Below, one piece after another: positions 27,441 to 35,519 of a stretch of DNA of 64,000 bases (its first letter is position 1; each line of letters opens with the position of its first letter). Position numbers and translations under genes: made by a program. Source of the stretch: Pseudoduganella dura. Its GTDB lineage: Bacteria > Pseudomonadota > Gammaproteobacteria > Burkholderiales > Burkholderiaceae_D. The notes under the pieces were generated by a model that did no database searches, was not told the DNA's origin, and saw nothing but the letters and a program-made list of their open reading frames with translations. The stretch covers positions 2,046,001-2,110,000 of the forward strand of contig NZ_WNWM01000002.1 of NCBI RefSeq assembly GCF_009727155.1, written 5' to 3'.

Positions 27441-28346
27441 TTATGCCTTCCGCTGCACGATCAGGTCCGCGAGTTCGCGTAAGCGCAGTGCGTCGTCGCC
27501 GAAGGCGGCAAGGGCCGCATGGGCTTCGCGCCGCAGTTGTTCGGCCAGGGCGACCGATTCGTCGAGCCCCAGGATCGAGACGTAGGTGGGTTTATTGTCG
27601 GCCGCATCCTTGCCGGCCGTCTTGCCCAGGGTGGCCGAATCGGCCGTTGCATCGAGCACATCGTCCACCACCTGGAATGCCAGGCCGATAGCGCGGCTGT
27701 AGGCATGCAGCGCGTGCAGCTCGGCATCGTCCAGGCTCTTGCCGGCCAGCGCGCCCAGCACGACCGAGGCGCGCAGCAGCGCGCCCGTCTTGAGCTGATG
27801 CATGCGTTCCAGCTGTTCGAGCGTGAGGCTGATGCCTACGCTGTCCAGGTCGATGGCCTGGCCGCCGCACATGCCGCCCGAGCCGGCGGCATCGGCCAGC
27901 AGCCGCACCATCGCCAGCAGCCGCGCCGGTGGCACGTTTTCACAGCCGGCCAGCACGGTGAACGCCTGCGATTGCAGCGCGTCGCCGACCAGCAGCGCCG
28001 TCGCCTCGTCGTAGGCCACGTGCACGGTGGGTTTGCCGCGGCGCAGGTCGTCGTCGTCCATGCACGGCATGTCGTCGTGCACCAGCGAATACGCATGGAT
28101 CATTTCCACGGCGGCGGCGGCGCGCGACAGGGCCGCCGCATCCGCGCCGAACAGCGCGCCGGCCGCATACACCAGCAGCGGGCGCACCCGCTTGCCGCCG
28201 CCCAGCAGCGCATAGCGCATCGCCTCGTGCAGCTTCGCGGGCGCCGCTTCGGCCGCCGGCAGGTAGGCGGACATATCCGCCTCCATGCCCGCCTGCACGC
28301 CGCGCATCCAGTCCTGGAACGTGACCGCTTCGAACGTTTCCGTCAT
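27441..28346 (-). CDS. ispA: Farnesyl diphosphate synthase (polyprenyl synthetase)
   Basis: 301-aa prenyltransferase that makes geranyl and farnesyl diphosphate. First Asp-rich motif [19 protein letters not shown] near residue 88; [12 protein letters not shown] near 50 binds isopentenyl diphosphate; second motif [13 protein letters not shown] near 228. The short spacing in the first motif (DDMPCMD) is the bacterial type. ATG 28346 overlaps the xseB stop by four bases. Farnesyl diphosphate supplies CtaB and, after elongation, UbiA. Confidence 0.96.
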   Translation of the reverse strand: MTETFEAVTFQDWMRGVQAGMEADMSAYLPAAEAAPAKLHEAMRYALLGGGKRVRPLLVYAAGALFGADAAALSRAAAAVEMIHAYSLVHDDMPCMDDDDLRRGKPTVHVAYDEATALLVGDALQSQAFTVLAGCENVPPARLLAMVRLLADAAGSGGMCGGQAIDLDSVGISLTLEQLERMHQLKTGALLRASVVLGALAGKSLDDAELHALHAYSRAIGLAFQVVDDVLDATADSATLGKTAGKDAADNKPTYVSILGLDESVALAEQLRREAHAALAAFGDDALRLRELADLIVQRKA

Positions 28347-28609
28347 GGCGCGCCCTCGTCGCCGTCGGCGAAGGGCTTGAGCATGTCGCCTTCCAGGATC
28401 TTGACCTGCGATTCGACCTTGTCCAGCTGGCCCGCGCAATATTTCACCAGTTCGGAACCGCGCGCATAGGCGGCAACCGACGCCTCCAGCGGCAGCTGCC
28501 CGGATTCCATCTGCGTGACGAGCTGCGCGAGCTCGGCCATCGCTTCCTCAAAGGAAGCGGGCGCGGTGTTCGAAGCCGCGTCGTTTGCGCCGTTAATTTG
28601 TTTGACCAT
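28343..28609 (-). CDS. xseB: Exodeoxyribonuclease VII small subunit
   Basis: 88-aa subunit of the single-strand nuclease ExoVII. The family helical hairpin is plain: SFEEAMAELAQLVTQMESGQ then LPLEASVAAYARGSELVKYC (residues 19-60). It leads the classical xseB-ispA-dxs cluster and overlaps ispA by four bases. The large subunit is not in the window. Confidence 0.95.
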   Translation of the reverse strand: MVKQINGANDAASNTAPASFEEAMAELAQLVTQMESGQLPLEASVAAYARGSELVKYCAGQLDKVESQVKILEGDMLKPFADGDEGAP

Positions 28610-29074
28610 GGTACGTAAATTGGACTCAATCGCCAGTGTAGCCCGTTATTTTAGAACAAAGTGTCGCGGACGGTCCAAAATGGCAACCCGGCCGGGCTTG
28701 GCATGTTGCAATTGGTGGAACACGGCGTAAAGCAGCGAGTGAAGCATTCAATTCGTGGAACGTGCCCAGCGCTTGCGAAACGGTACAGCCATGCAAGCCT
28801 GGCCCTTCGCGTTCCGCCGCCCTGCCCCTGCATAACGGCTGCACGTTGCAAGAGCTGCGCCTGTCCACAATGACCAGGCGGACTCCACCGGGAATCGAAA
28901 CCGGGCACAATGCCGGGCACCGCGGGGGATGGAACGAAGATTTATCGGCAGAACTATGCCAGTCGGGCTATAATCTCCGGTTCTGTCCGAAATACCGTTC
29001 TCATACTTTGAATTCAGGTCTTTGCGGATTCTGTCTCTTCTTGGTTGCCGTACTTTAAATTAAGGGGGGTTGGG
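28610..29074. other. Intergenic region between xseB and the Rieske oxygenase gene
   Basis: 465 bp with no supported gene. It must hold the xseB promoter (minus) and the oxygenase promoter (plus). A perfect TATAAT is at 28969-28974, 100 bp before the oxygenase start, but without a good TTGACA partner. Short open frames here have no ribosome site. Confidence 0.5.
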
Positions 29075-30175
29075 ATGTCCGATCTGGGTACCCACGCCAG
29101 GCTCGCGCGCTCGAATGCGCAACTTCCGGTCCACGTCTATTTTGACGAAGCGCTTCTGCGGCGTGAAATGCAGCAATTGTTCCAGGATGGCCCCCGTTAC
29201 GTGGGCCATGAACTGATGGTACCGAATGCCGGCGATTTTGCGACGCTCGCCGCGGAAAACGAAGGCCGCATGCTGGTTCGTAACGCGAACGGCATCGAAC
29301 TGCTGTCGAACGTGTGCCGTCATCGGCAGGCGCTGATGTTCAATGGGCGCGGCAATGCCAGCACGATCGTCTGTCCGCTGCACCGCTGGACCTACGACCT
29401 GAAAGGGGAACTGATCGGCGCGCCGCATTTCCCGGAAACGCCGTGCCTGAACCTGCCGAAAGCCCCGCTGCAAAGCTGGAACGGCCTGCTGTTCGAGCAG
29501 AACGGCTTCAACGTGATGGACAAGCTGAAGGACATGTCGGTCACAAAAGACCTGGACTTCACCGGCTACATGCTCGATCACGTGGAAGTGCACTACTGCG
29601 ACTACAACTGGAAGACCTTCATCGAGGTCTACCTCGAGGATTACCACGTCGAACCCTTCCACCCCGGCCTGGGAGGCTTTGTTTCCTGCGACGACCTGCG
29701 CTGGGAATTCGGCGCCGACTATTCGGTGCAGACGGTGGGCGTCAACCGCGGCCTGCAGAAATCCGGCTCCGATGTGTACCAGCGCTGGCATGAACAGGTG
29801 CTGAAGTTCCGCAACGGCGAGGCGCCGCCGTACGGCGCGATCTGGCTGACGCTGTATCCGAACATCATGGTGGAGTGGTATCCGCACGTGCTCGTGGTGT
29901 CCACGCTGTGGCCGGAAGGCCCGAACCGCACCAAAAACGTGGTGGAGTTCTATTACCCCGAAGAGATCGTGCTGTTCGAGCGCGAATTCGTCGACGCGGA
30001 ACGCGCGGCCTACATGGAAACGTGCGTCGAGGACGACGAAATCGCGCAGCGGATGGACGCCGGCCGCAAGATCCTGCTGGATCGCGGCACATCGGATGCG
30101 GGGCCGTACCAGAGCCCGATGGAGGACGGCATGCAGCACTTCCACGAGTGGTACCGAAGTAAGATCGCCGTATAA
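29075..30175 (+). CDS. Rieske non-haem iron oxygenase, alpha subunit-like
   Basis: 366-aa protein with a Rieske [2Fe-2S] domain (VCRHRQALMFNG near residue 88 and VCPLHRWTYD near 108, the CxH/CxxH ligands) and a catalytic domain with EDYHVEPFHPGLGGF near 190 holding the two His of the mononuclear iron site. This is the aromatic-ring-hydroxylating oxygenase layout. No reductase, ferredoxin or beta subunit gene is adjacent, so the substrate is unknown; a role in choline, carnitine or lipid-type oxidation is also possible. ATG 29075 follows AGGGGGG. Confidence 0.85.
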   Translation: MSDLGTHARLARSNAQLPVHVYFDEALLRREMQQLFQDGPRYVGHELMVPNAGDFATLAAENEGRMLVRNANGIELLSNVCRHRQALMFNGRGNASTIVCPLHRWTYDLKGELIGAPHFPETPCLNLPKAPLQSWNGLLFEQNGFNVMDKLKDMSVTKDLDFTGYMLDHVEVHYCDYNWKTFIEVYLEDYHVEPFHPGLGGFVSCDDLRWEFGADYSVQTVGVNRGLQKSGSDVYQRWHEQVLKFRNGEAPPYGAIWLTLYPNIMVEWYPHVLVVSTLWPEGPNRTKNVVEFYYPEEIVLFEREFVDAERAAYMETCVEDDEIAQRMDAGRKILLDRGTSDAGPYQSPMEDGMQHFHEWYRSKIAV

Positions 30176-30189
30176 AATAAAATCAATCA

Positions 30190-30235
30190 TCGAGGGGACA
30201 GATCCGGATCGCAACGGACTGTCCCCTCGAATTTT
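30190..30235 (+). terminator. Intrinsic terminator after the Rieske oxygenase gene
   Basis: Twelve-base perfect arms TCGAGGGGACAG (30190-30201) and CTGTCCCCTCGA (30219-30230), loop of 17 bases, then ATTTTT. Its GGGACAG/CTGTCCC core recurs in other terminators of this window. Confidence 0.88.
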
Positions 30236-30253
30236 TCCGGGAAGGAAGTTTTA

Positions 30254-31177
30254 ATGCAATCGCTGTGGATGTTGTTCGCCAGTTTCCTGTTTGCCGCCAT
30301 GGGCGTGTGCGTGAAGCTCGCCTCGGACATGTTCTCCACCTCGGAGATCGTGATGTACCGCGGGATCGTCGGCGTGACGGTGCTGCTGGCGCTCGTGCTG
30401 ATCCAGGGCGGCACCCTGAAGACCCGCTTCGGCATGGGCCACCTGTGGCGCAGCGTGATCGGCGTGATCTCGCTGTGGCTGTGGTTCTTCTCGATCGCCA
30501 AGCTGCCGCTGGCCACCGCGATGACGCTGAACTATCTGTCGCCGATCTGGATCGCCGTCTGGCTGTTCGCGCACGGCTGGTGGCATGCCAAGAACAGGAT
30601 CGCCTGGCCACTGCTGGTGGCGGTGGCGATGAGCTTCGTGGGCGTGGTGCTGCTGCTGCAGCCCGCCTTCCAGTCCGACCAGCTGGTGTATGCGCTGATC
30701 GCCATCGGCTCGTCGGTGCTGACGGCGATGGCCTACATGCAGGTACGCAAGCTGGGCCTGGCCGGCGAGCCCGAATACCGCGTGGTGTTCTATTTCGCGT
30801 TGATGAACGTGGTGGCCGGCCTGGGCGGCCACGTGGCCGAAGCCGGCGGCGGCCCGGTGGTCTTCCATTCGCTGAACACGGGCCACGGCTTCCTGCTGCT
30901 GCTGGGCATCGGCCTGTTCGCGACGGCCGCGCAGATCACGATGACGCGCGCGTATCGCCTCGGCAACACGCTGGTCGTCGCCAACCTGCAATACACCGGC
31001 ATCGTGTTTTCCAGTATCTGGGGCGTGCTGGTGTTTGCCGACACGTTCGACTGGCACAGCTGGCTGGGCATCGCCATCATCCTCGCCTCCGGCAGCGCCG
31101 CCACGTTCTACAATACGAAGAGCACCGAGCGCGGCAAGGCCGTTGCCGCGACGGATCCGATTGCCAGCGAAGTTTGA
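30254..31177 (+). CDS. EamA/DMT family transporter
   Basis: 307-aa inner-membrane protein with ten hydrophobic helices in two EamA-type repeats of five (for example GVCVKLASDMFSTSEIVMYRGIVGV near residue 16-40 and the second repeat starting near 150). Such transporters export metabolites or amino acids; the substrate cannot be told. GGAAG lies 9 bases before the ATG. The sulfurtransferase gene starts nine bp after its stop, so the two are likely an operon. Confidence 0.88.
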   Translation: MQSLWMLFASFLFAAMGVCVKLASDMFSTSEIVMYRGIVGVTVLLALVLIQGGTLKTRFGMGHLWRSVIGVISLWLWFFSIAKLPLATAMTLNYLSPIWIAVWLFAHGWWHAKNRIAWPLLVAVAMSFVGVVLLLQPAFQSDQLVYALIAIGSSVLTAMAYMQVRKLGLAGEPEYRVVFYFALMNVVAGLGGHVAEAGGGPVVFHSLNTGHGFLLLLGIGLFATAAQITMTRAYRLGNTLVVANLQYTGIVFSSIWGVLVFADTFDWHSWLGIAIILASGSAATFYNTKSTERGKAVAATDPIASEV

Positions 31178-31186
31178 GGAGACCGT

Positions 31187-32041
31187 ATGCATAGCACCCT
31201 GATCGATGCCGCCACCCTGGCCAGCCATGTCGACGACCCGAAATGGCTCGTGCTGGACTGCCGCCACGACCTGATGAATCCGGCCTTCGGCCGCGAAGCG
31301 TTCGCCGCCGGGCACCTTCCCGGCGCGCAGTTCGCCAGCATCGACGACGACCTGTCGGGCCCGAAGACCGGCACCGGCGACACGTTCCGCGGCCGGCATC
31401 CGTTGCCGGACCGTGCGGCGCTGGTCGCCACGCTGCGCCGCTTCGGCATCGATGACGACAGCCAGGTGGTGGCCTACGACGCGCACGGCGGCATGTATGC
31501 GGCAAGGCTGTGGTGGCTGCTGCGGTCGGTGGGGCATGAAGCCGTGGCCGTGCTCGATGGCGGCCTGCCGGCATGGCAGGCCGCGGGCCAGTCCTTGACG
31601 ACGGAACCGGCGCCGGTCCGTCCCGCCGGCTCGATCGCCGAACGGCCTGCGCTGACGCGCGCGGTGTCGGTGGAGGATGTGGTGGCGAACCTGGCCACGG
31701 GGGCATTCACCGTGGTCGACGCCCGCGCCAATGACCGCTTCCGCGGCGAGAATGAAACGATCGACCCGGTCGGCGGCCACATCCCCGGCGCGAAGAACCG
31801 GTTCTTCAAGGACAACCTGCAGGCCGACGGCACGTTCAAGCCCGCCGCGCAGCTGAAGGAAGAGTTCGCGCCGCTGTTCGCCTCCCCTGCCGCAGCCGTG
31901 ATGCAGTGCGGCTCGGGCGTGACGGCTTGCCACAATTTGCTGGCGCTGGAAGTGGCCGGCTTGCCGGGTGCCGCGCTGTATCCGGGTTCGTGGTCGGAGT
32001 GGTGCGCTTCGGCGGAACGGCCGGTGGCGACGGGGGCCTGA
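31187..32041 (+). CDS. Two-domain rhodanese-type sulfurtransferase
   Basis: 284-aa protein with tandem rhodanese domains. The N-terminal copy (residues 1-130) has the non-catalytic type loop AYDAHGGMYAARLWWLLR. The C-terminal copy carries the active Cys in QCGSGVTACHNLLAL near residue 245. The loop CGSGVTA is typical of 3-mercaptopyruvate sulfurtransferase (SseA-like) rather than thiosulfate rhodanese, so transfer of sulfur from 3-mercaptopyruvate is the best guess. It directly follows the EamA gene. Confidence 0.9.
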   Translation: MHSTLIDAATLASHVDDPKWLVLDCRHDLMNPAFGREAFAAGHLPGAQFASIDDDLSGPKTGTGDTFRGRHPLPDRAALVATLRRFGIDDDSQVVAYDAHGGMYAARLWWLLRSVGHEAVAVLDGGLPAWQAAGQSLTTEPAPVRPAGSIAERPALTRAVSVEDVVANLATGAFTVVDARANDRFRGENETIDPVGGHIPGAKNRFFKDNLQADGTFKPAAQLKEEFAPLFASPAAAVMQCGSGVTACHNLLALEVAGLPGAALYPGSWSEWCASAERPVATGA

Positions 32042-32083
32042 GCCCCTGCAGCCGTCTTCCGTTGAACGGCAGTACGGCGTTTA

Positions 32084-32466
32084 TTACGTCTCTTGGCGGG
32101 GAAACCAGCACTGCACGGCCAGCAGGGCGATCAGGACGGCTTCCCCGATCTCGAATAACGCATTGCCCCCGTCGGCGAGCCGCTGCATCACCGTCCACCA
32201 TCCGTTCCAGCAGAGGCTGGCCACGTAACAGCCGACCAGGAGCCCTGCGGTTCCACATCTTGCGCCCTGGGCAGTGAAGACACGTTCAACGAAATCAGCA
32301 GCAGGCCGATGAGTGAAAGCGCCGGCACGATCGCCCAGCTGGACGTGGAGTTCAGGAAGAAAACATAGCCGAAGGCCCTGAGCGCGACGACCGGGAGGGC
32401 GGCGATGACAGCGAGCGCGTAGACAGGGCGGGATGTCGGCAATCGTAAGATGTGGCTGAGACTCAC
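32084..32466 (-). pseudogene. Small multi-pass membrane protein gene with a probable frameshift
   Basis: The upstream part (GTG 32466) encodes two clear helices: VYALAVIAALPVVALRAFGYV and SWAIVPALSLIGLLLISLNV. Near 32265-32275 that frame changes into an improbable tail. The neighbouring frame then becomes hydrophobic: GLLVGCYVASLCWNGWWTVM and ALFEIGEAVLIALLAVQCWF, stopping at 32084. Together they would make a plausible 127-aa four-helix protein, so a one-base indel is likely. Family not recognised. A sequencing error would look the same. Confidence 0.5.
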
Positions 32467-32630
32467 GTTTTATCTGCATGTAGCTGGGCGATGCAAACAT
32501 GCTCGCACGAAACTGAGCGAATACACAATTTTTCGAGCAATTATGTATCCGTCATGACGCGGTTGATTCCAGCTACCCTGTAATTACCACCACTATTTTC
32601 CCCACTGACCGATGCGATACCTTCAGATCT

Positions 32631-32687
32631 CCCGTGCCGCAGCGGCCTTCAGCGTTTACACAGTCCACGCCATTGCTTCCGGCACGT
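32631..32687 (-). repeat. Remnant copy of the 3' end of a tannase-like gene
   Basis: 57 bp matching 37152-37208 (the end of the intact tannase-like gene) with six differences, all transitions. Read in the same frame it gives VPEAMAWTV-stop-TLKAAAAR, against VPEAMAWIAQTLKAAAARG in the intact gene, so it carries a stop codon. The two copies are direct repeats that bracket the rhs region. Confidence 0.8.
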
Positions 32688-32786
32688 GAACCAAGATGCG
32701 ATCACGGCGAAAGCGGTTGGTTTAAAAAGCACTGCTACAGCACCTGTCAAAACTACAATTGCGGTGCTTAACAATATCGAAACCAT
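32649..32786 (-). CDS. Possible 45-aa hydrophobic peptide
   Basis: Starts MVSILLSTAIVVLTGAVAVL, then a polar, Cys- and Arg-containing end (TCRKQWRGLCKR). AAGGG lies five bases before the ATG. The last 13 codons run through the tannase remnant in another frame, so the C-terminus is probably accidental. It follows the pentapeptide-repeat gene by 60 bp on the same strand. It could be a small membrane protein or chance. Confidence 0.3.
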   Translation of the reverse strand: MVSILLSTAIVVLTGAVAVLFKPTAFAVIASWFTCRKQWRGLCKR

Positions 32787-32846
32787 CAAACCCTTAAATC
32801 GCCTTTATTTCATTGCAGCTATCGTTCTTTCGACGAACATTCCAAT

Positions 32847-33323
32847 TCAAACCACATCGTTGAATATCATTCCTTCAACCAAGGGATCGAAGCCGTCAGG
32901 AAATACTGTATTTCCATTATATTTGCAACCGCTAAATTTTGCGCCTTCCCACATCGCATTGACCAAATTAGCGTTCGAGAAATCCGCGCCATATATTCCA
33001 TTTTCATTGGAAAAATCTCCATTCCGAAGATCGGCACTTATCAATTGAGCATACTGAAAGTCTGCACCACTAAATATCCCAGATTTCATACTCACATTCT
33101 TCATGCTACAACGGTAGAATGTGGCAGTCCAACAGTCAGCCCCATTAAGGTTTGCGTGGTCGAGTACTGCATCACAAAAATTTGCACCCTCCAATTGTGC
33201 GCCTCGCAGATCTGCATTACGGAAATCTGGTCCATCGAAATCTTTATCCGCAAGAGATCGTACTTCGATATGAAGTGCGCTCCCATCACTTGACTTGATA
33301 TTCAGCACATCTTTCTTTGTCAT
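32847..33323 (-). CDS. Pentapeptide-repeat protein
   Basis: 158-aa protein whose middle is built of A(D/N)Lxx-type five-residue repeats: DFRNADLRGAQLEGANFCDA, VLDHANLNGADCWTA, then DFQYAQLISADLRNGDFS and YGADFSNANLVNAMWEGAKF. Such repeats fold as a square beta-helix. Some relatives mimic DNA and bind gyrase, others sit in effector or immunity loci; no function can be assigned. ATG 33323 is preferred; a TTG at 33350 would add nine residues. Base use is AT-rich, unlike the flanking chromosome, suggesting transfer with the rhs region. Confidence 0.75.
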   Translation of the reverse strand: MTKKDVLNIKSSDGSALHIEVRSLADKDFDGPDFRNADLRGAQLEGANFCDAVLDHANLNGADCWTATFYRCSMKNVSMKSGIFSGADFQYAQLISADLRNGDFSNENGIYGADFSNANLVNAMWEGAKFSGCKYNGNTVFPDGFDPLVEGMIFNDVV

Positions 33324-33426
33324 ATGAAGGCCTGCAATACTAGAAGTCAATCACTATGCAACAACCTAAGCTCGTTCTCGGCAAGAATCAGATAGCACGC
33401 GGCTATCCGACGCTTTCTTTTGTAAA

Positions 33427-33696
33427 TTATGAGTTACGCTTGGTCATTTTGGCACGCAACTTCCTGATAATCAGAAGCATCACTGCTGTCGCCGAAAGCG
33501 CAATCAGGAAAGACATAAGGAATCCAATTAAAAAAAATGGATCAATATGCCCGAGTTGCAGAAATACGAAAACTTGAAAGAGAGCTGCGGCGCAGAATGC
33601 CGTCAAAGGCAGAACGAACCACGCGTTCTTGACGTACTTTTCAAAGACAAACGTCAGACTAGCCGCAAGCACAAAAACAATCACATACGACAGCAT
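33427..33696 (-). CDS. Small membrane protein in the rhs region, unknown
   Basis: 89-aa protein with three hydrophobic helices (MLSYVIVFVLAASLTFVF, WFVLPLTAFCAAALFQVFVF, PFFLIGFLMSFLIALSATAV) and a basic C-terminus RKLRAKMTKRNS. GGAG lies seven bases before the ATG. It lies directly downstream of a decayed rhs fragment, the position where immunity genes of displaced toxin modules are found. Membrane immunity proteins are known, but this role is inference. Confidence 0.6.
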   Translation of the reverse strand: MLSYVIVFVLAASLTFVFEKYVKNAWFVLPLTAFCAAALFQVFVFLQLGHIDPFFLIGFLMSFLIALSATAVMLLIIRKLRAKMTKRNS

Positions 33697-33747
33697 GGTT
33701 TTCTCCGATTGAAGCTTTTACTTTCTTTTTCGTGCCTGATGTAGTTG

Positions 33748-34345
33748 TCCCCCGGCATGCGAAGGTTGAACGTCAGCACACCCGCTCGGGTTCTCGTTCG
33801 GCGGCTGCAACCCGAACGGATCGGCGTCATCCCAGCGCCAGCGGATCGCATTGTCGGTCGCCTGCGTGATCACACGCGGCGTGCCCAGGTGATCGTTGTA
33901 GATATAGAACACGTTCGGCGTGAACACCTGGCTCGGTGCCGTGCCGGTCACGGTCTGCGTCAGCAGGGCTACCGGTTCATTGCCCAGATAGACGATTTCG
34001 CGCTGCATCCGGCCCGTGCTCTTGCTGTACTCGCCGATCAGGGGGCCTTCTTCGTCGTACACGAACACGTCGCCGTTGCTTTTCTCGACCCGCTGGCCGA
34101 GGCCTTTGTAACGGGACTGCATGACAGTACTGCCGTTGGTCACCTTGATCAGCCGCCCGCGTGGGCTATACCCGTACTGGATCGTACCGTCGTTCAGCAG
34201 GTTGCCGGCAGCGTCGTAGGTGTTCGACTTGGCCGGTGCCGGGCCCGTAGTGCTCACCAGCCGGTTGCTCGACGGGCTGATGGTCAGCGTGTGCGTCGTG
34301 GCACTGGCCATCAACATGATGCAATTGTAGTTCAGGTCGTAATAG
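33748..34345 (-). pseudogene. Decayed rhs fragment A
   Basis: About 600 bp closely similar to 36052-36655 of the larger rhs gene. It encodes the same RHS core (NRLVSTTGPAPAKSNTYDA, then YNDHLGTPRVITQ) but has a five-base deletion near 33780 that shifts the frame after QPPNENPSG. It stops before the DPxGxxGG-type hallmark, so it carries no toxin end. It also lacks the 5' part. It is a duplicated remnant, not a working gene. Confidence 0.85.
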
Positions 34346-34394
34346 TCATTTCTGATTTAATATATTTAGTGTTATATGCACCGTATTTTTATGC

Positions 34395-34640
34395 CCCGTA
34401 CCAAGGCGTGCTGATTGTCGGCCATGCGCAATTCTTTTTTTCCATTCCTAGAGAGCATAATAGAAAGCCTTCCCAAGCTAGGCCCAAGACGATTTTTCGC
34501 TGTATGCAGTCCGTGCCCTTGCTTTACTGGCAGATCAGGTAGCGTTTTTCGTCGTACACAACCATGTTTCCATTGCTTTTCGCAACCTGCTGGCGGAGGC
34601 CGTTGTAGCGGGACTGCATGACGGTGCCTCTGCCGGCCTG
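34395..34640 (-). pseudogene. Decayed rhs fragment B
   Basis: Heavily degraded. Read on the minus strand, QSRYNGLRQQVAKSNGNMVV then YDEKRYLICQ-stop-SKG aligns with QSRYNGLGQRVEKSNGDVFV and YDEEGHLIGEYSKST of the main rhs gene. DNA similarity fades toward 34395, where a DNQHALVRG-like frame-shifted echo of NDHLGTPR remains. It has an internal stop codon and several indels. Confidence 0.65.
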
Positions 34641-34746
34641 CCTTATTGGAACTGACATCGAAATTTAGCATCGCTAAACATATGCGCCTTCAGGTACGGG
34701 TTCTAGCAAAACCTTATCAAAATAGACTGATGACCTCGCTTCGGCA

Positions 34747-34938
34747 TTAGGCAGATACCTTCTCGCGCCCGACTGCGACATCTGCATCGACGTTGGCATC
34801 TCTGTACCACCGTCCTAGCAAATTGGCACCGATGCCAAGGTCGCGGGCGATCGCCGCCTTGCTCGCACCAAGCTGTCCTATCAGCTTGACTGCTTCACGC
34901 TTAATATTTTCTGAGAACAACCGTCTTTCACGTGCTAT
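34747..34938 (-). pseudogene. IS3-type transposase orfA remnant
   Basis: The minus strand reads RRLFSENIKREAVKLIGQLG followed by ASKAAIARDLGIGANLLGRW and YRDANVDADVAVGREKVSA-stop. This is the helix-turn-helix of IS3-family OrfA proteins (HTH_Tnp_1 type). There is no ATG or GTG in frame at its start and no orfB after it, so it is a fragment. It marks past IS activity within the rhs region. Confidence 0.75.
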
Positions 34939-34943
34939 GCAAT

Positions 34944-34977
34944 ACCTCCGATAGGAACATAATACCTATTGGAGGTG
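34944..34977. repeat. Imperfect inverted repeat next to the orfA remnant
   Basis: ACCTCCGATAGG (34944-34955) and CCTATTGGAGGT (34966-34977) pair at 11 of 12 positions around a 10-base spacer. It begins just upstream of the orfA remnant. It might be an IS end, a promoter dyad or chance. Confidence 0.45.
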
Positions 34978-35033
34978 TCCGTCGCTTTGGAGGAAGGCGA
35001 TAGTGTACTTGTCAGACGGCTCTACAGAAGAAA

Positions 35034-35519
35034 CTAGTCGCAGCTGCGATCGTCTGAGCACCGAAGAACTAGCATTTCTAGCGTCTCATATGCGCGCGTC
35101 AAGGTATCATCATCATATTCCTGTTGCTCTGCTAACCAAAGAATCCATAGCTGAACAACTCTACACTCTGCAACGGTAAGAAGAGTCCATCGATCAGTGA
35201 AGAAGTCATCCCACAAATCGACGTCCGGGCTACGATCCAACATATTGATGAGAGCAGCTACCACCAGCAAATCTGAATTATTTTCTTTAACTACGGCAGA
35301 TAAAATACTAGGCAAAAAATAACAAAATGCCAGCGGAGTAAACGCATAGATCGAATCTGAATGAATATGCCACTCTTCATAAGTTATAGACTGCCAATTT
35401 CGACCAATAAAATATGAGGCCTCGTCATACTCAAACGTCGCAGCATGGGTCGACGGAACGACATTGGCCGGCACTGTACGACTAGAAAATGCTACGGCTA
35501 TCTCAGTCAAGATTTTCAC
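35034..35519 (-). CDS. Probable immunity protein for the rhs C-terminal domain
   Basis: 161-aa soluble acidic protein (VKILTEIAVAFSSRTVPANV at the start; later YEEWHIHSDSIYAFTPLAFC and WDDFFTDRWTLLTVAE). The GTG at 35519 overlaps the rhs stop codon by four bases (GTGA), so it is translated with the toxin gene, the normal place of an immunity gene. I do not firmly recognise the family; the Trp- and Phe-rich middle recalls uncharacterised domains found beside polymorphic toxins. AT-rich. Function is inference from position, size and acidity. Confidence 0.65.
   Translation of the reverse strand: MKILTEIAVAFSSRTVPANVVPSTHAATFEYDEASYFIGRNWQSITYEEWHIHSDSIYAFTPLAFCYFLPSILSAVVKENNSDLLVVAALINMLDRSPDVDLWDDFFTDRWTLLTVAECRVVQLWILWLAEQQEYDDDTLTRAYETLEMLVLRCSDDRSCD

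Larger units (their letters stand above)
32467..32846. other. Left edge of the accessory region
   Basis: 380 bp that become markedly AT-rich from about 32,690 onward. It contains a short remnant of a tannase-like gene (32631-32687) and a possible 45-codon hydrophobic peptide gene (32649-32786). Nothing else is supported. Confidence 0.5.

Noticed and set aside
25536..27482. Long plus-strand open frame opposite dxs
   Set aside because: Antisense shadow of a certain gene; low-complexity Arg/His-rich translation.
28860..28930. tRNA-like stretch (GGGAATCGAAACC)
   Set aside because: Only the T-arm-like piece fits; no acceptor stem or anticodon arm could be built.
32686..33048. 120-codon plus-strand open frame opposite the pentapeptide gene
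   Set aside because: Antisense to a clear pentapeptide-repeat protein; no ribosome site.
34372..34671. 99-codon minus-strand open frame
   Set aside because: It overlaps rhs fragment B in the wrong frame; similarity to rhs in the other frame explains the sequence better.
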